NCBI GenBank assembly: GCA_963082975.1
Contig: OY720345.1
Coordinates: forward strand, 9,884,491-9,948,490
Reading direction: 5' to 3'
DNA: 64,000 nucleotides
Origin: Labia minor
Lineage: Eukaryota; Arthropoda; Insecta; Dermaptera; Spongiphoridae
Both the position numbers and the translations under genes were made by a program. Shown one piece after another: positions 46,459 to 58,400 of this stretch. How positions within the stretch are numbered: position 1 is the first letter of the stretch; each line of letters starts with the position of its first letter. The notes beneath the pieces were generated by a model. The model did not search any database and had not been told where the DNA came from. It saw nothing but the letters and a program-made list of their open reading frames with translations.

Positions 46459-47249
46459 AAATGAAATTGAGGAGTTTAGTTTCATTTGTTTTTTAATAAT
46501 TAATTAATTTAAAATTAATTAAAAACCATTCTATTCCCTTCCCCTCTACAAACGAACAAGGCGTGGTGAATTATAACGTTGATGAAAAGTTATTTTTTTT
46601 TTATTCCTTCCACTCCGCAAATAAGAGAATGAGTGGCACTTTAGCAATCCAGATAATAAATACAATAAAGGTTTAATTTTTTAGACGTTCGTATATGTAC
46701 TTTAACTCCGTATACATATTTACATTTGCTATATGAAACCATTAATTAACCAACATGACGTTACGGGGCGATTCCAATATTTTAAATAAAAAAACGAGAA
46801 AATTATACACTACAAATAAAATTATATACATAAAGATTATGTCGAAAGTTTTGCCGACAAAAATTTCATTTAAAAAATAAATAAATAATAATAAAACGTT
46901 ACTAATTGTAAGATAAAATTATTTATTAAATTAAAATAACTAAAATAAATAAATAAATTTATTTGAGCGTTTTATATTAAGTACTGAGCCTTGACTGGCA
47001 ATATTAATAAATGTTTAGATTTATAATGAATAGTCATCTATTCTTATCATCTTATACACTTCAGTCTTTATTTATACATCGAAAATATAAATCTAATTCT
47101 TTGTTTTTTTTTTTAATTTTGAAATAAAACATTTTATAAGAATTTATTATAAGCTCCGCAATGTTCATTCGAGTCTATCCATAATATATTTGTCACAATA
47201 AATTAATAATAGTTGTACAACTTTGCTTCCCTTGTTTTGCAATAGATGG
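45841..47249. other. AT-rich DNA with ATT microsatellite
   Basis: (ATT)n at about 46412-46455. No gene or shared repeat seen. Confidence 0.45.
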
Positions 47250-47257
47250 CTCTAACG

Positions 47258-47476
47258 CAGTGATTCTCAACCTTTTTTTTACCGCGGCACACTTTTAACG
47301 GTTTACAAATTTGGCGGCACACAAAGGAAAAGATAAGTGTAAAAGTTTACCATATGGAAAAAAAGTCTAGTCCCTTTTTTTAGATCCAAATTAAAAAAAA
47401 TTAGAAAAAAAAGTTTAAGAGCCTCGTATTCTCGCGGCACACTAAAGTGCCGCGGCACAGTGGTTGACAATCACTG
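47258..47476. mobile_element. hAT-type MITE (219 bp)
   Basis: Ends CAGTGATTCTCAACC and GGTTGACAATCACTG form an imperfect inverted repeat; 8-bp flanks CTCTAACG (47250-47257) and CTCTAATG (47477-47484) differ by one base. The interior has GCGGCACAC motifs near both ends. No ORF. A diverged relative lies at 59824-60010. Confidence 0.85.
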
Positions 47477-47484
47477 CTCTAATG

Positions 47485-47967
47485 GTAAGTGGTGATCAAA
47501 ATAAATAGATAATAAATTTCATACAATAAGCTTAGGCATTTGTAAACAAAACGTCGTTGAAATATTAGTCGATATGTGTATGCATAATAAAGTTATTCTT
47601 ACGAGCTTAATTTTCGTCATTTGCGGGAGGTTTTAATTTTCTGCTTTAATATGAAGAAATCTGCGACTGAACCTCATCGAATTCTCTCGTGACGAGAGTC
47701 GTTTTAACGCTTCAAGAACAGTAATTTTGACGCCGACGGTGAAAGAGAGAGTTTTCGAAGATGCAGAATTGAATTTTAATTTAAATTAAAACAAGAAATA
47801 ATGGGAGACAACTGTGACTGTAAAGTCGCTGATGTCTCTGCTGACTCCATTTTTTTCATTGAAAATCACTATCTTTAATTAGGAAAAAATCTAACAAAAT
47901 GATTTTTACCCTAGCCTGAAACTAATTCAGATCTATTTTTCTTTTCTATCTATTATTTGAATTTTAA
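47485..47967. other. AT-rich DNA, no gene seen
   Basis: No coding or shared repeat signal apart from a T5 tip at its right edge. Confidence 0.35.
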
Positions 47968-48001
47968 AACAATACCTCCCTTACTATCGTCGGTCGGTAA
48001 A
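47968..48001. repeat. T5 terminus fragment
   Basis: AATACCTCCCTTACTATCGT then CGGTCGGT: the right tip of T5 alone. Confidence 0.6.
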
Positions 48002-48065
48002 AATCCTTAACAGAATAAAAAAATATACAAATATACAAATATGCGTATACATACAAACAGATATA

Positions 48066-48470
48066 CAAATATGGAATTCCCTCCTCAGATCCAGAACCAA
48101 TATAAAGCCCCGCCCACCAGAGTACACAAAAGACCATTGCTCATGCGCAGGTAGCAAGCTCAGGTAGAATCCAAAGGGTCGGGTCCCAGTAGGCCTTGGG
48201 CTATTGTCTGGTACGGACGTGTGCCAGAATCAGGATTGCCCAGGATTCTTCGGAGCTCCACAGCAGCAACGCAGTTAGTACAAAACCATCCAACCTATCA
48301 TCTCAAAATCCCGATATTAACCCTTGGTCACACAGACTAAGACCCAGGATCCCAAAAATATTCCCACATAAATAATCTCTTGGAAATGGCGCCAAAATGA
48401 GTGCCGAAACGTCGAGAAAACAATCTCACAAAAATACGTGATTATACCCCTGATAAATCTGATAGTATTA
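48066..48470 (+). repeat. repeat unit related to the 9.2-kb foldback (direct form)
   Basis: 48245-48470 matches the spacer and right arm of 9221-9597, including TGGCGCC...GAGTGCCGAAACGTC (48387-48415). Upstream 48100-48240 is less AT-rich, with TATAAAGCCCCGCCC (48101-48115), a promoter-like TATA/GC-box pair. A Penelope-like terminal repeat is one reading; no RT gene is present. Confidence 0.55.
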
Positions 48471-48478
48471 ATAATATA

Positions 48479-48790
48479 TCTTATCTTCTTATACGAGTAA
48501 AAATTGTTTCTCTGTTTCATTGTTCTCAAAAACCGCTCTAACGATTTTTTTGAAATTCACAACAGAGATAGTATTTATAAAGAAAAATTGAGTTTTATTG
48601 ATCACATCTCACGAAACTTTATTAGTTCTTCTTAATTTAAATTTATAATATATGGATGACGTCACAACCACCGCCTGTGAGATATATATATCTATTCTTA
48701 AAATAAAATTAAAAATATTTATATTATATTCATATATTTGATTTTTTAATTTCATTAATAGTTTTACATTTAAATTATTTGAAATTGTTT
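48479..48790 (+). mobile_element. Helitron-like H1, 5' part
   Basis: Starts A^TCTTATCTTCTTATACGAG, then AAAACCGCTCTAACGATTTT and TGGATGACGTCACAACC. The 3' terminus is missing. Confidence 0.6.
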
Positions 48791-48936
48791 CACACAACGT
48801 TTAAAAGAAGATTTATCTTTATATTCGATTCGATATATAGTAGGAGAATTAAATGACGTTATCAATTTATTATACTCCGGTAAATATTATAAAATATTAT
48901 TTACTAAATATTCAAACAATATCAAATATTCAATTA

Positions 48937-49040
48937 GATAAAACATTTATTTGTTTTTGTGTTCTTATTTAAAATACATTTTAATTTAATCAGTAAATTA
49001 ATTATATATATTATTATTGTAAATGTTATATCTATCTATG
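48937..49040 (-). mobile_element. Helitron-like H2, internal fragment
   Basis: Shares AAAACATTTATTTGTTTTTG and TTAATCAGTAAATTAATTAT with the H2 copies at 12.7, 15.9 and 49.9 kb. Confidence 0.5.
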
Positions 49041-49279
49041 TGTCCCTTCATACATTTTGAATTCACCCATAATATATCTTATATTCTTATATACTTACTT
49101 TAATATAATTTAAAAAGTTTTAAAAGTTTTTTTTTAATATTTTATGAATTCAAATCGTCAATTGAAAATGAAAAATCCAATTATGAGATCAATTATTCAT
49201 ATAATTTTAAATGTTTTCGTGTTTTATAAATAAAATATTAAAAAAATAAACTTATAAACAAAATATTCTTTGAATTATT

Positions 49280-49472
49280 TTGAAACATTTTAGGAAACAA
49301 ATTTTTAATGGGTCATTTTTAGAAATTCCATTTAACAATTATAATAAATAATTAAAAAATTGTAAAATTTTTAAAGTATATAAAAATAAATTGTATAAAT
49401 TGGTTAAAGGGTCGAGTGATAGAGTTCGGTGTCACAGGTATATATTTTATATCAACACGCCTACTTTTCTGT
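49280..49472 (+). repeat. H1-related 3' module, copy 1
   Basis: About 190 bp almost identical to 55102-55292 (TTAATGGGTCATTTTTAGAA ... GGGTCGAGTGATAG ... CAGGTATATATTTTAT). It includes a GGTGTC(C/A)CAGGTA terminus-like module seen at the ends of H1. Confidence 0.75.
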
Positions 49473-49489
49473 TTGTATGTTATTATTTG

Positions 49490-49803
49490 AATGGCGAGGA
49501 AAAATTAATGGAGGTTTGAAATTAATAGTGATAAAAAAAAATATTTAGTGATAAAGAGGAACAGTATTAATTAATATAGAAAATATAAAATTTGAATATG
49601 TAGAAAAATTGAATGTAATCAAGAAGGATAATAATATTTGAGAAGAATTTAAATGGAGGTATCAATCGGGAAACGCCTGTTATCATGCAGTAAAGACCAT
49701 GGACGCATAGGAAGGGACGTAAGAGAGATGGGACAAGGGCTCAGGATAGGGACATTTGGAGAAATGTAGCCAAGAACTTTCGAGTATCTTTGAGTTATAT
49801 AAA
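49490..49803 (+). pseudogene. non-LTR retrotransposon fragment (copy NL5)
   Basis: Plus-strand homologue of NL3: DNA for the VEFEYVEKLNVI region, then an internal deletion after CATGCAGTAAAG, then the 3' end (ACATTTGGAGAAATGTAGCC, AAGAACTTTCGAG). It runs into an H2 3' part. Confidence 0.72.
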
Positions 49804-50039
49804 TAGATAGATATAACATATACAATAATAATATATATAATTAATTTACTGATTAAATTAAAATATATTTTAAATAAGAACACAAAAAGAAATGAATGTT
49901 TTATGTAATATACTGATTGAAACAAAATGGATGAAAACCTTTTACTACTTTTAACCAAATACGATGTACCACTCGGGGGTACAGGGGGCGGAGCCCCAGT
50001 CCAGCTGTGAAGAGCGCCGAAGGCGCTCGGACCAGCTGG
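49804..50039 (+). mobile_element. Helitron-like H2, 3' part joined to NL5
   Basis: H2 body (TGGATGAAAACCTTTTACTA, GTACCACTCGGGGGTACAGG), then a perfect 7-bp-stem hairpin GAGCGCC-GAA-GGCGCTC (50012-50028) and the end CTGG^T at 50036-50039. This is the best-preserved Helitron-like 3' terminus of the H2 family. Confidence 0.7.
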
Positions 50040-50880
50040 TATATATATAATATAATATATAACAATAAGATTAAAAATGCCTTTTTAATAGAGGAATGTC
50101 ATGAAGACACCATAAATAAACATTTAAGACAAATTTTGAAAACATCACGTGTATCCAATTTACCTAAAAAGTGGACAATGTAATTGAAATAGAATCGCTT
50201 GATGAATGGGACATTGTATCATGTTTTCCACTGTTCTAAGCACTCATAAATTACACATATGTTTCTTGAAATTACCGAGAACTGACTATTGATGTAAGGG
50301 TGAGTTATTTGAAGAGTAGCCAAATGTTACTTGGAAGGAGTGTAAGATCATTCATTTTTCGGAAAGTAGAGAAACATCATCTCTAACCGATACGACAGTG
50401 CCAGGATCCTCCATTGAGGCCAAACATAAAAGTTGATGCACAGAGAAGATGTATCAACCAACCGCCCGGAGAATCAATACTTTAAAATTTGCAATTGCCA
50501 AATATATCAAATATAACTTTATTTTATAGTTAATTTCTTACTAGTTATAATTTCTCATGATACCTAATATAATTGTATTAATTTCTTTCATCATTGAATA
50601 ATAATTTTATTATAATTTAATATTTTTTTTAATCTGAATGTATTCAAATTTACCTCTTCCCTAATTAACCTTCGCTGGATTCCCTATACTATTTTCTAAT
50701 AAAAATAAACAGAATGATACCAATTTTATTAATTTTAAACCCATTTTTTAATAACCCGACCCAAACTAAGTCTTCAATATACGGCAATATAAATATATAT
50801 ATATGTAAAGGGGGAAGGTGTAATCCCCATATTAACCTTACCTAGAGACTGCTTATAGTTACCAGCGACTGCTCTTTTTT
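50040..50880. other. less AT-rich unexplained segment, then AT-rich DNA
   Basis: 50060-50500 is noticeably richer in G/C than its surroundings and looks like decayed coding DNA, but no frame exceeds a few dozen codons and I recognise no family. Confidence 0.35.
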
Positions 50881-50894
50881 TTAAGTCATAGATT

Positions 50895-51070
50895 CAGAGG
50901 CGGATTATCCGTAAGGCAAACTAGGCACGTGCCTAGGGGCTTGTAGTTACAAGGGGCGCGCGAGCTCAGAATTTTTAAAATTTATAGTATTATGATGGGC
51001 ATTTATGGCCGATACAGGGGCGCCGATAAAGTCATTGCCTAGGGCGCTCTGGACCTTTAATCCGCCACTG
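50895..51070. mobile_element. hAT-type MITE (176 bp)
   Basis: Ends CAGAGGCGGATTA and TAATCCGCCACTG (12 of 13 matching) with perfect 8-bp target duplication CATAGATT (50887-50894, 51071-51078). Internal palindrome GCACGTGCCTAGG. No ORF. Confidence 0.92.
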
Positions 51071-51078
51071 CATAGATT

Positions 51079-52150
51079 AATATTAAGGATTAACTGAATT
51101 CAGATTACAGGTAACTACTATGATAATGATTAATATTGTATTATTATTATTTATATTTATGTATATAATGTTTAATTGATTAATTGTTTAATAAAACAGG
51201 TATTTATAACCTCCTAATACTCGTTGTACTTCATCCTTCTAAAACCATAATAATAGAATTAAATATATATATATAAACATACAATTATAATACAAGTACA
51301 AGGTGATATTTAATGACTTTACTTATATAATAGGTACGAATAAATTAAATGAATCATGAATTTCAATGTTACTAATTATAATAATATATTATTATTCACA
51401 TATATTTATATAAATTTCTTTATAATTTTAAATTTGATATATACATACATCCTAATATGTATACAAAATAATATATACATATTATTACATATTTCATAGC
51501 AACATACAAAAGTTCCTATAAAATAAAAAAAACCTGTTATGACAAAAGAGCTTATAAAATACTACTAATAATATTTATAATACAGAAAATCTTTTTATTT
51601 GAATTATTTTAATTTTAAAAGATATTATTCCATATTATATAAGTAAGTTTATAAGTAGGACATAATTTCGAAGAAGACTATCCATAATAAGCAAAAAGTA
51701 AGGGTAGAAAATTATAAGGACACAGTTCCAGAATATTTTAAACAGACCTTATATATAGATATGAAATATAACTTAATATATATATATATTGTTCTCTGTA
51801 AAAATCAAAGTGAGATAAAACAAACATTATTTTAATCTAAAGAAATTATTATTTTATATTCTAAATTAAAATTAAAATAAATATTATAACTCAAAAGTAT
51901 TTAATGAGTAATATTAAAGTGTAGATATAAGTCAAATAGTCAAATTAATATAAAATTGAGATTTCTAGTTTATATAAATATATTATATCGACACATATTA
52001 ATCATTAAAGATGCTATAAACGATTATAGAATGAGATTTTTTATTTGAAAAACAAATCCTGTAAATCTATGACTACTGAATATTCTAGAAAGTCGGTTGA
52101 TTCCTAAGCATGAATGAGGAGTAGTATTATCAGTACAACAGCTCTTCTCA
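51079..52150. other. AT-rich DNA, no gene seen
   Basis: No coding or shared repeat signal. Confidence 0.4.
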
Positions 52151-52780
52151 TTTTTACTATCTCGCCAGAAATAGTATTGCGATCACGAAAATTTTCGATG
52201 TCGAGATTTTGATGTTTATATACGTTTTGAAGGTTCCTGAATCATTTTCACTAAGGTTGAGAAAAATGTCTGTGTGTGTATATATATATATATGTATGTG
52301 TGTATGTATGTAGACAAGATTACGCAAAAACGGTTTGAGCTGGAATAATGAAATTTTCATACGGGCATTATTCAAAATTCGTAGTTTTCTATCAACTTTT
52401 TAGAAATGTAGCTCAATCGGAAGAAAGTCATTACCTACAACGTTTTGATTTTTTTCTTCTAAAGTGACCGTAAAAATAAAGATATATGTTTGATAATTTT
52501 TCATATGATTAAAGATTGTATAAAACTACTATATATAGAATTTCAGCTTGATTGAATCTCTGAAAGTACCGGAATTAATTTTTTAACACTGCAAATTACC
52601 CGCCAACACGTGACGTGTTGCCATCAACAAAGAGTCAAACATGGGCTGGTTTAATAATAAATATTTATTAATTTTAATTTATAATTTATAATTAATTAAA
52701 TTTAATTTAAATATAATATATGTTATTTAATCCAATTCAAATTGCGAGAGAGTCGAGTGGAGACACTCCAGCTTATTTTA
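52151..52780 (+). mobile_element. H4 repeat, full-length copy
   Basis: TTTTTACTATCTCGCCAGAA to GTCGAGTGGAGACACTCCAG then CTTATTTTA. The 3' hairpin GAGTG-GAGA-CACTC is perfect. The minus-strand frame 52157-52375 is a repeat artefact. Confidence 0.78.
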
Positions 52781-53640
52781 CCTTGGTTTTTTGTGTCGGT
52801 GGCCACTATATCTTATTTCAAGTAATTTTAATCAAGTATGCTGAATGACATGGAGTCTTATAAATTCATGTATATTTTATAAAATATTTTTTATTATGTA
52901 ATTAATAGAATAGAATTACCATCAAAAAATTTTCGTGCTAAAAGGCCTACAAGTCACATCTCTAAACTAACGACACTAATTATTATATTAATAAAAAATT
53001 GCTTTTCTTGATTTTTATTAGATATTTCAATATCTATGAAAATAAAAAATATTTTTTCTATAGAAGTTAGGTTTTATTGATGCGAGAAATAGATAATATC
53101 GACAAAAAGAGGCAAATATTGGTGAAATTGGATAGAAGTTGTCAAAGAACTCGATTCAGCGTGGGTAACTATTAATTAAGTGGTGTTAATATTTAATCTC
53201 TTAGTTTTAAAAATTAAGTTTTATATACCATTAAAAGTTTTCTTTTTTTTGGACATATTAGTATATTTATAATGTATATACTTTCTCTCTTTATATGTTT
53301 CAATCGTAATCATTATTTATATCAGAAAAACTATGAAGAGTATAGAATTAATTTACATGAAGTAAATTTCCCCTTTTTGTTTTAAATAAATTTATTATTT
53401 TATCCCCTATAAAAAATATATTATTTATAATTTATTTATATTAAAGCTTACATGAAAGTTCATTTTTCCTCTATATGAAGTATATTTACATAAAAAATAA
53501 TTTAAGCTTTCTAAAAAGCCAAAGATGAAAGTCTGAAAAAAAACAATTTATATATTTTTTCTTTATTAAATGAAAAATCTTCATCATATTCAACGGTCTT
53601 ATTATATACTCCATTAAGGTTGGATGACGACTCCTACATT

Positions 53641-53675
<35 letters not shown>

Positions 53676-53773
53676 CCTCTATATAATTTTTCATAAAATA
53701 AAAATTAATGACTATGCTATTTTTCATCAAAAACAAAAAAATGTACTTACCTATACTATATAGCTAATATATA
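52781..53773. other. AT-rich DNA, no gene seen
   Basis: TA run near 53640-53675. No coding signal. Confidence 0.4.
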
Positions 53774-54724
53774 TCTTATCTTATTATGCTAGCTAAAATT
53801 GTATATATCTATCTATCTATATATCATGGTTCTCAAAAACCGCTCTAACGATTTTTTTCAAATTCACACTAGATATAGTATTTATAAAGAAAAATTAAGT
53901 TTTATTGATGATATCTCTTGAAACATTCAGCTTCATTATTAATTTCTTAATTGAAAATTATATATGGAAAACGTCAAAATTGGCCTCCATTTTTATTTGT
54001 ATTAATATTTTTTTTTATTTAAAATATTTTAAAATTTATTATTTAATTTCGAAATAAAATTAAAAATATTTATTTTTAATAAAATATATATAGATATTTA
54101 TTAATCTCTCTAAAAAAAAAAAAAATAAAATAAAAAACATCAAATCTGCCTGCTAAGACAGTAAAAAAATGACAATTTTTTATCTAAATATATTTAGTCA
54201 AGATGGTAAAGTGATGTTTTAACGAGTGGATTTCGTCGGTTCGAAACTCTCCGGGTGAATCGTTATTTAAAAATGAAAATGAAAATAATGAATTTCTTAT
54301 TTTTTTTCTTTTTATCTATTGTTTACATTTTAATAAATTACTATTTTATATTTATTTATTCATTGTTCTTTTATTAAATTTAATATTTATTAATATTATT
54401 TATTATTAATTTATATATTGATGACATCACAAATGACATTTATATTGAAATTTGACTCCCGCCTTTTTTTAAAGAATATTGTATTAATATTTTTTTTATA
54501 TTTAAAATATTTTAAAATTTATTATTTAATTTCGAAATAAAATTAAAAATATATATTTTTTTTATATTTAAAATATTTTAAAATTTTTTATTTAATTTCG
54601 AAATAAAATTAAAAATATATATTTTAATAATATTTTATAATTATAAATTACGATATATATTTATCAATAATAATGAATTTTTTTTTTTAACTTAATTACA
54701 GAGCCGAGGCTCGGGGTCCCGGTA
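53774..54724 (+). mobile_element. Helitron-like H1 copy, long form
   Basis: Starts A^TCTTATCTTATTATGCTAG and contains AAAACCGCTCTAACGATTTT and two tandem ATTT-rich segments (TTTCGAAATAAAATTAAAAA repeated three times, 54045-54620). It ends with the hairpin GAGCC-GA-GGCTC followed by GGGGTCCCGGTA. The last bases (GGTATGA) no longer match CTRR. Confidence 0.65.
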
Positions 54725-55101
54725 TGATCTTAATATATTGTGAGAATTAGATAAATAATGTAGAGAGAAAAAAATATTTAAAAATAGATATTTATTTAAA
54801 TGAAATAAAATTATTTAATTTACAGAATGAAAATGTCTATAATAATGTCTAAACATTTTTTCTTTATAATTTTACATTATAATAATACTAATTACAGTAG
54901 TTATAATATATGGGGAATTTTCAACTTTGACTGCCGATTTGACCATGTTCCCAAACGAATTTTAAAAAAACCAAGACCACTTTACATTTACACATTTTAA
55001 GCTCTAATCGAATCCAAAATCAAAATTTAAAAAATCGACAAACAGACACACAGATATATAGATTTTATAAATGAACATTTATACAATTTATTTTAATTAA
55101 T

Positions 55102-55292
55102 TTGAAATATTTTAGGAAACAAATTTTTAATGGGTCATTTTTAGAAATCCCATTTAACAATTATAATAAATAATTAAAAAATTGTAAAATTTTTAAAGTA
55201 TATAAAAATAAATTGTATAAATTGGTTAAAGGGTCGAGTGATAGTTCGGTGTCCCAGGTATATATTTTATATTAACACGCCTACTTTTCTGT
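55102..55292 (+). repeat. H1-related 3' module, copy 2
   Basis: Near-identical to 49280-49472, 5.8 kb away in the same orientation. Confidence 0.75.
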
Positions 55293-55994
55293 ATAATAAA
55301 GATATAAAGAATCATATTTTAATTTTTATATAACCAAGAAATCATTTTTTCACTTAAAATATAGTTGTAAAGCCCAAATCTCCGATCCATATAACATCAT
55401 CGACTGGGCCGCTACCAAAAGGAGTCTTCTCTTGCTCTGACTAGGGCCACCGGTATTTGCCATTAGTCTCGAAAAAATAATATTAAATTTTATATAAATT
55501 TATAAATTAGAATATTTGAATTTGTTTAAATTTTAACACATGTAATCAATCATATGCATAAAGAATAAAAAATTTTGAAAATCAACTTGGTATTAAATTC
55601 AGAAAAAAAAAATACTCATATATAGAATATATAGACTATTCGAATATAATTGAAACTCTTTCTCTCCCTCTATTTTAAATTTGAAAAAACGGAGTGTTAA
55701 GAAATTAAGATTCCTTATACAACATGGATGGTTAAATGAATTGGGCTCCCTACCTCCCTGAGAAATTCACATTAAAAATGTTTATAATATTTTAGTTTAT
55801 TAAATCAAACTATTATTTTTTTATTTCAATATTTTTAATGTTAATACAATAATTTTTATTTTATAATCTATAAAATAATTTAATTATTTTTAAAAACAAC
55901 GGTCTTCAATTACAATTTTTTTACTCTCTACTGACTGTTCATTTCATAACTGAAAATAGTGTCGAATAGAAATAGACGATATTACTTGGATTAA
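55293..55994. other. AT-rich DNA, no gene seen
   Basis: A short GC patch at 55380-55450 has no assignable frame. Confidence 0.35.
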
Positions 55995-56243
55995 TCTTAT
56001 TATGCTAGCTAAAATTGTTTGTTTGTATTATTGAGGACCCCAGTTCAATTCATTTTAATCAGATTGATGCAATGATGCAACATTTAATAATTGTAATAAA
56101 TAATTAATTGTAGATTAATATTTTTTAAAGGGTCGAGCGACAGCTCGGTGTCCCAGGTATTAATATTACCAGCCAAACCCAATAATAATGAATCATTTTT
56201 TTTAACTTAAGTACCGAGCCGAGGCTCGGGGTCCCGGTACTAT
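55995..56243 (+). mobile_element. Helitron-like H1, short deletion copy
   Basis: Starts A^TCTTATTATGCTAGCTAAA. Most of the body is missing. It ends with two successive terminus-like modules: GGGTCGAGCGACAGCTCGGT then GTCCCAGGTATTAATATTA (56129-56168), and CCGAGCC-GA-GGCTCGG then GGTCCCGGTACTA (56214-56242). Confidence 0.65.
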
Positions 56244-56369
56244 ATATACTAATATACTTATATTAATAAAATAAATAAAATATTCAATTTATTTCTTTGA
56301 TCATGAAGTGTATTTTAATTTATTGATTAAATGGGCTGATAATCTATATATATATATAAAGTTAGATGT

Positions 56370-56500
56370 GAGGAAATTTGGGTTGAAGTAGTAGTAGTAG
56401 TGGGGAAGTAGCTTGAATAGATGCGATTGGAGCAAAGAGGTTCCCGTTAATAGGAACTTTCGAGACAGAGAAAGTTGTATAGAGAGATATAGATAAATTA
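56370..56500 (+). pseudogene. possible non-LTR 3' end (copy NL6)
   Basis: Contains AGGAACTTTCGAGACAGAG followed by GATA-like repeats, matching the conserved 3' end of the NL family. Short and uncertain. Confidence 0.4.
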
Positions 56501-56667
56501 GTATCAATTAAATTAGTAACTTAAATTTAAAAAAAATACGCTCAAGAGAATTCAATTTTGATAAAATTTTCATAAATGTTCTTTTCTAAAGACTTTAAAT
56601 AATTATTAATTTTTATTTAAAAACAATTTAATAAAATTGTTGACAAATTTCAAATTACAAATATCAA

Positions 56668-57305
56668 TCGAGGTGAATTTTGATCATTTCGAAAAGTATT
56701 TATTTTTTCATCAATATCCATTTTTTTCCCTTGAAAGTAATTCCCCAGCGCTTCTTCCAATCGCACTTCTGAAATGCGCTTTTCGGTATGGTCATCAGCT
56801 CGTTCTTCGATTCCGACTCTCATTCATTGTGGCAAAACGCTTTCCTTTCATTGGTCTCTTCAGTTTTGGGAATAGGAAAAAGTCGCAGGGAGCCAAATCT
56901 GGTGAATACGGTGGTTGAGACATGATTACGGTGTTATTTTTGTCCAAAAAATCACGAACAAACAATGATGTGTGAGCTGGTGAATTATCGTGATTTGCAT
57001 GATTTGTTTTTCTACAATTTCAATCGTTTGAGCCTTATTGCATCACGCAAACGTTCCTTATTAACAGTACGACCTGTTGGCAAGAACTCATAATGCGTAA
57101 AAAAGCAAAAAATCGAATAACACACAAAAACTAACTTTTTCAGTTGTCGAAAACAAACTACTAATCCAAAAAGGCTGATAATGTCAATATATGAGAAACA
57201 TATGTATACCAACATTAAGAAAAAATTAGATAATCAAATGTACACAGCCTGTACACAGCCCGCGAAAATTTAAAATTCACCTTTTCTTTTGAACAAACCT
57301 TCTCT
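56668..57305 (-). pseudogene. mariner remnant, relative of 35604-36258
   Basis: Minus strand: 5' terminus GGTTTGTTCAAAAGAAAAGG near 57300, the same untranslated part and 5'-to-middle deletion as the 35.6-kb copy (EFLPTGRTVNKE), then the HDNSPAHTS region (about 56960-56990) with the second Asp kept, unlike the 35.6-kb copy, and the C-terminus to about 56690. Frameshifts separate the pieces. The outer left terminus is lost. The 93-codon plus frame is a shadow. Confidence 0.78.
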
Positions 57306-57989
57306 ACTACAAATTCTACATTTCCTTGTATTGTTTTTTTTTATAAACTATTTGGCAAAAGAATGAGTCGAAAAAAAATAAAAAAAAATGATGAGAGTGG
57401 AGGAATCAAGTCTATATCAAGTTGGTTGATTGAGAGTTTGAGAGAGATAGAGAGAGGAAGCGGGGGGGGGGGGGGTAGAGCTCAGGTACTCTGTAAAGAA
57501 ATAACTCCAGGCGCCATCAGATTTCAAAGAGATGAGTGTGAAACTGCAAAGTTTCATCTACCTGATGAAAGAAGAGAGTCCACTTCAATTTATTTATTTT
57601 TCTTTTTCTCTTTTTTTTTCCTTTTAGTCTGTTGTTCTTGGATACTTGCTTTTATTTCTAATATGATTTAATTTATAAACATCTTTAATAATATGGAATC
57701 TTTATTAAGAGGCAAAAGGATTTTTTACAGTGTTTTATTTAACTTGCTTGGTTGTCTGTATGGTTCAAATCTAGTAACTTATTTTTAACACAGTTGCAGT
57801 TGACCAATCGAACGAAAACTTTGCACACTTTTCAGATTTGGATGAGAAAACATGAATATGAAATAAAGATTTCATTTTCTTAATTAATTAATTAATAATT
57901 TAATTAATAAATGTTAACCCATCATTAAATATCATTTATAATCTCAAAGTATATTCAAATAAAACTTAAAACCTTAAAAATTTATTTAC
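57306..57989. other. AT-rich DNA with a poly-G run
   Basis: (GA)n and poly-G at 57445-57475. A motif AATAACTCCAG|GCGCCATC near 57510 resembles an acceptor but the following frame closes in low complexity. No gene called. Confidence 0.35.
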
Positions 57990-58400
57990 TACTAAAAAAT
58001 TAAAAATAAAATAAATAATTAAAAAAAAATTAAGTTACAGTGTTTTATTTATAAATGCACTAAAAACTAGAAAATAATTTTTCTCTTAGCCTCAATAAGT
58101 ATATTCTTCTTCATGATGGGGTTGTACTTAGGTCCGCAAACAAAATTAAAAATTAAATGCAAGCGTTTTATTGGAGAGATCCCTAGAAAATTAATGAACT
58201 AATTCATTTTAATTAGACTCTTTATTCAAAGTATTTAGACCATTGTTGCTGAAGTGCTAAGTAGGCGGACCATCATGAAGAAGAATATACTTATTGAGGC
58301 TAAGAGAAAAATTATTTTCTAGTTTTTAGTGCATTTATAAATAAAACACTGTAACTTAATTTTTTTTAATTATTTATTTTATTAAATTTTTTAATAGCTT
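57990..58400. repeat. foldback element with about 130-bp arms
   Basis: Left arm 57990-58119 and right arm 58270-58400 are near-perfect inverted copies (CACTAAAAACTAGAAAATAA; GAAGAAGAATATACTTATTG). The spacer of 150 bp has weak symmetry (ACTTAGGTCCGC / GGCGGACC). No ORF. Confidence 0.82.

Noticed and set aside
56637..56918. 93-codon plus-strand frame
   Set aside because: It is antisense to the mariner remnant on the minus strand.
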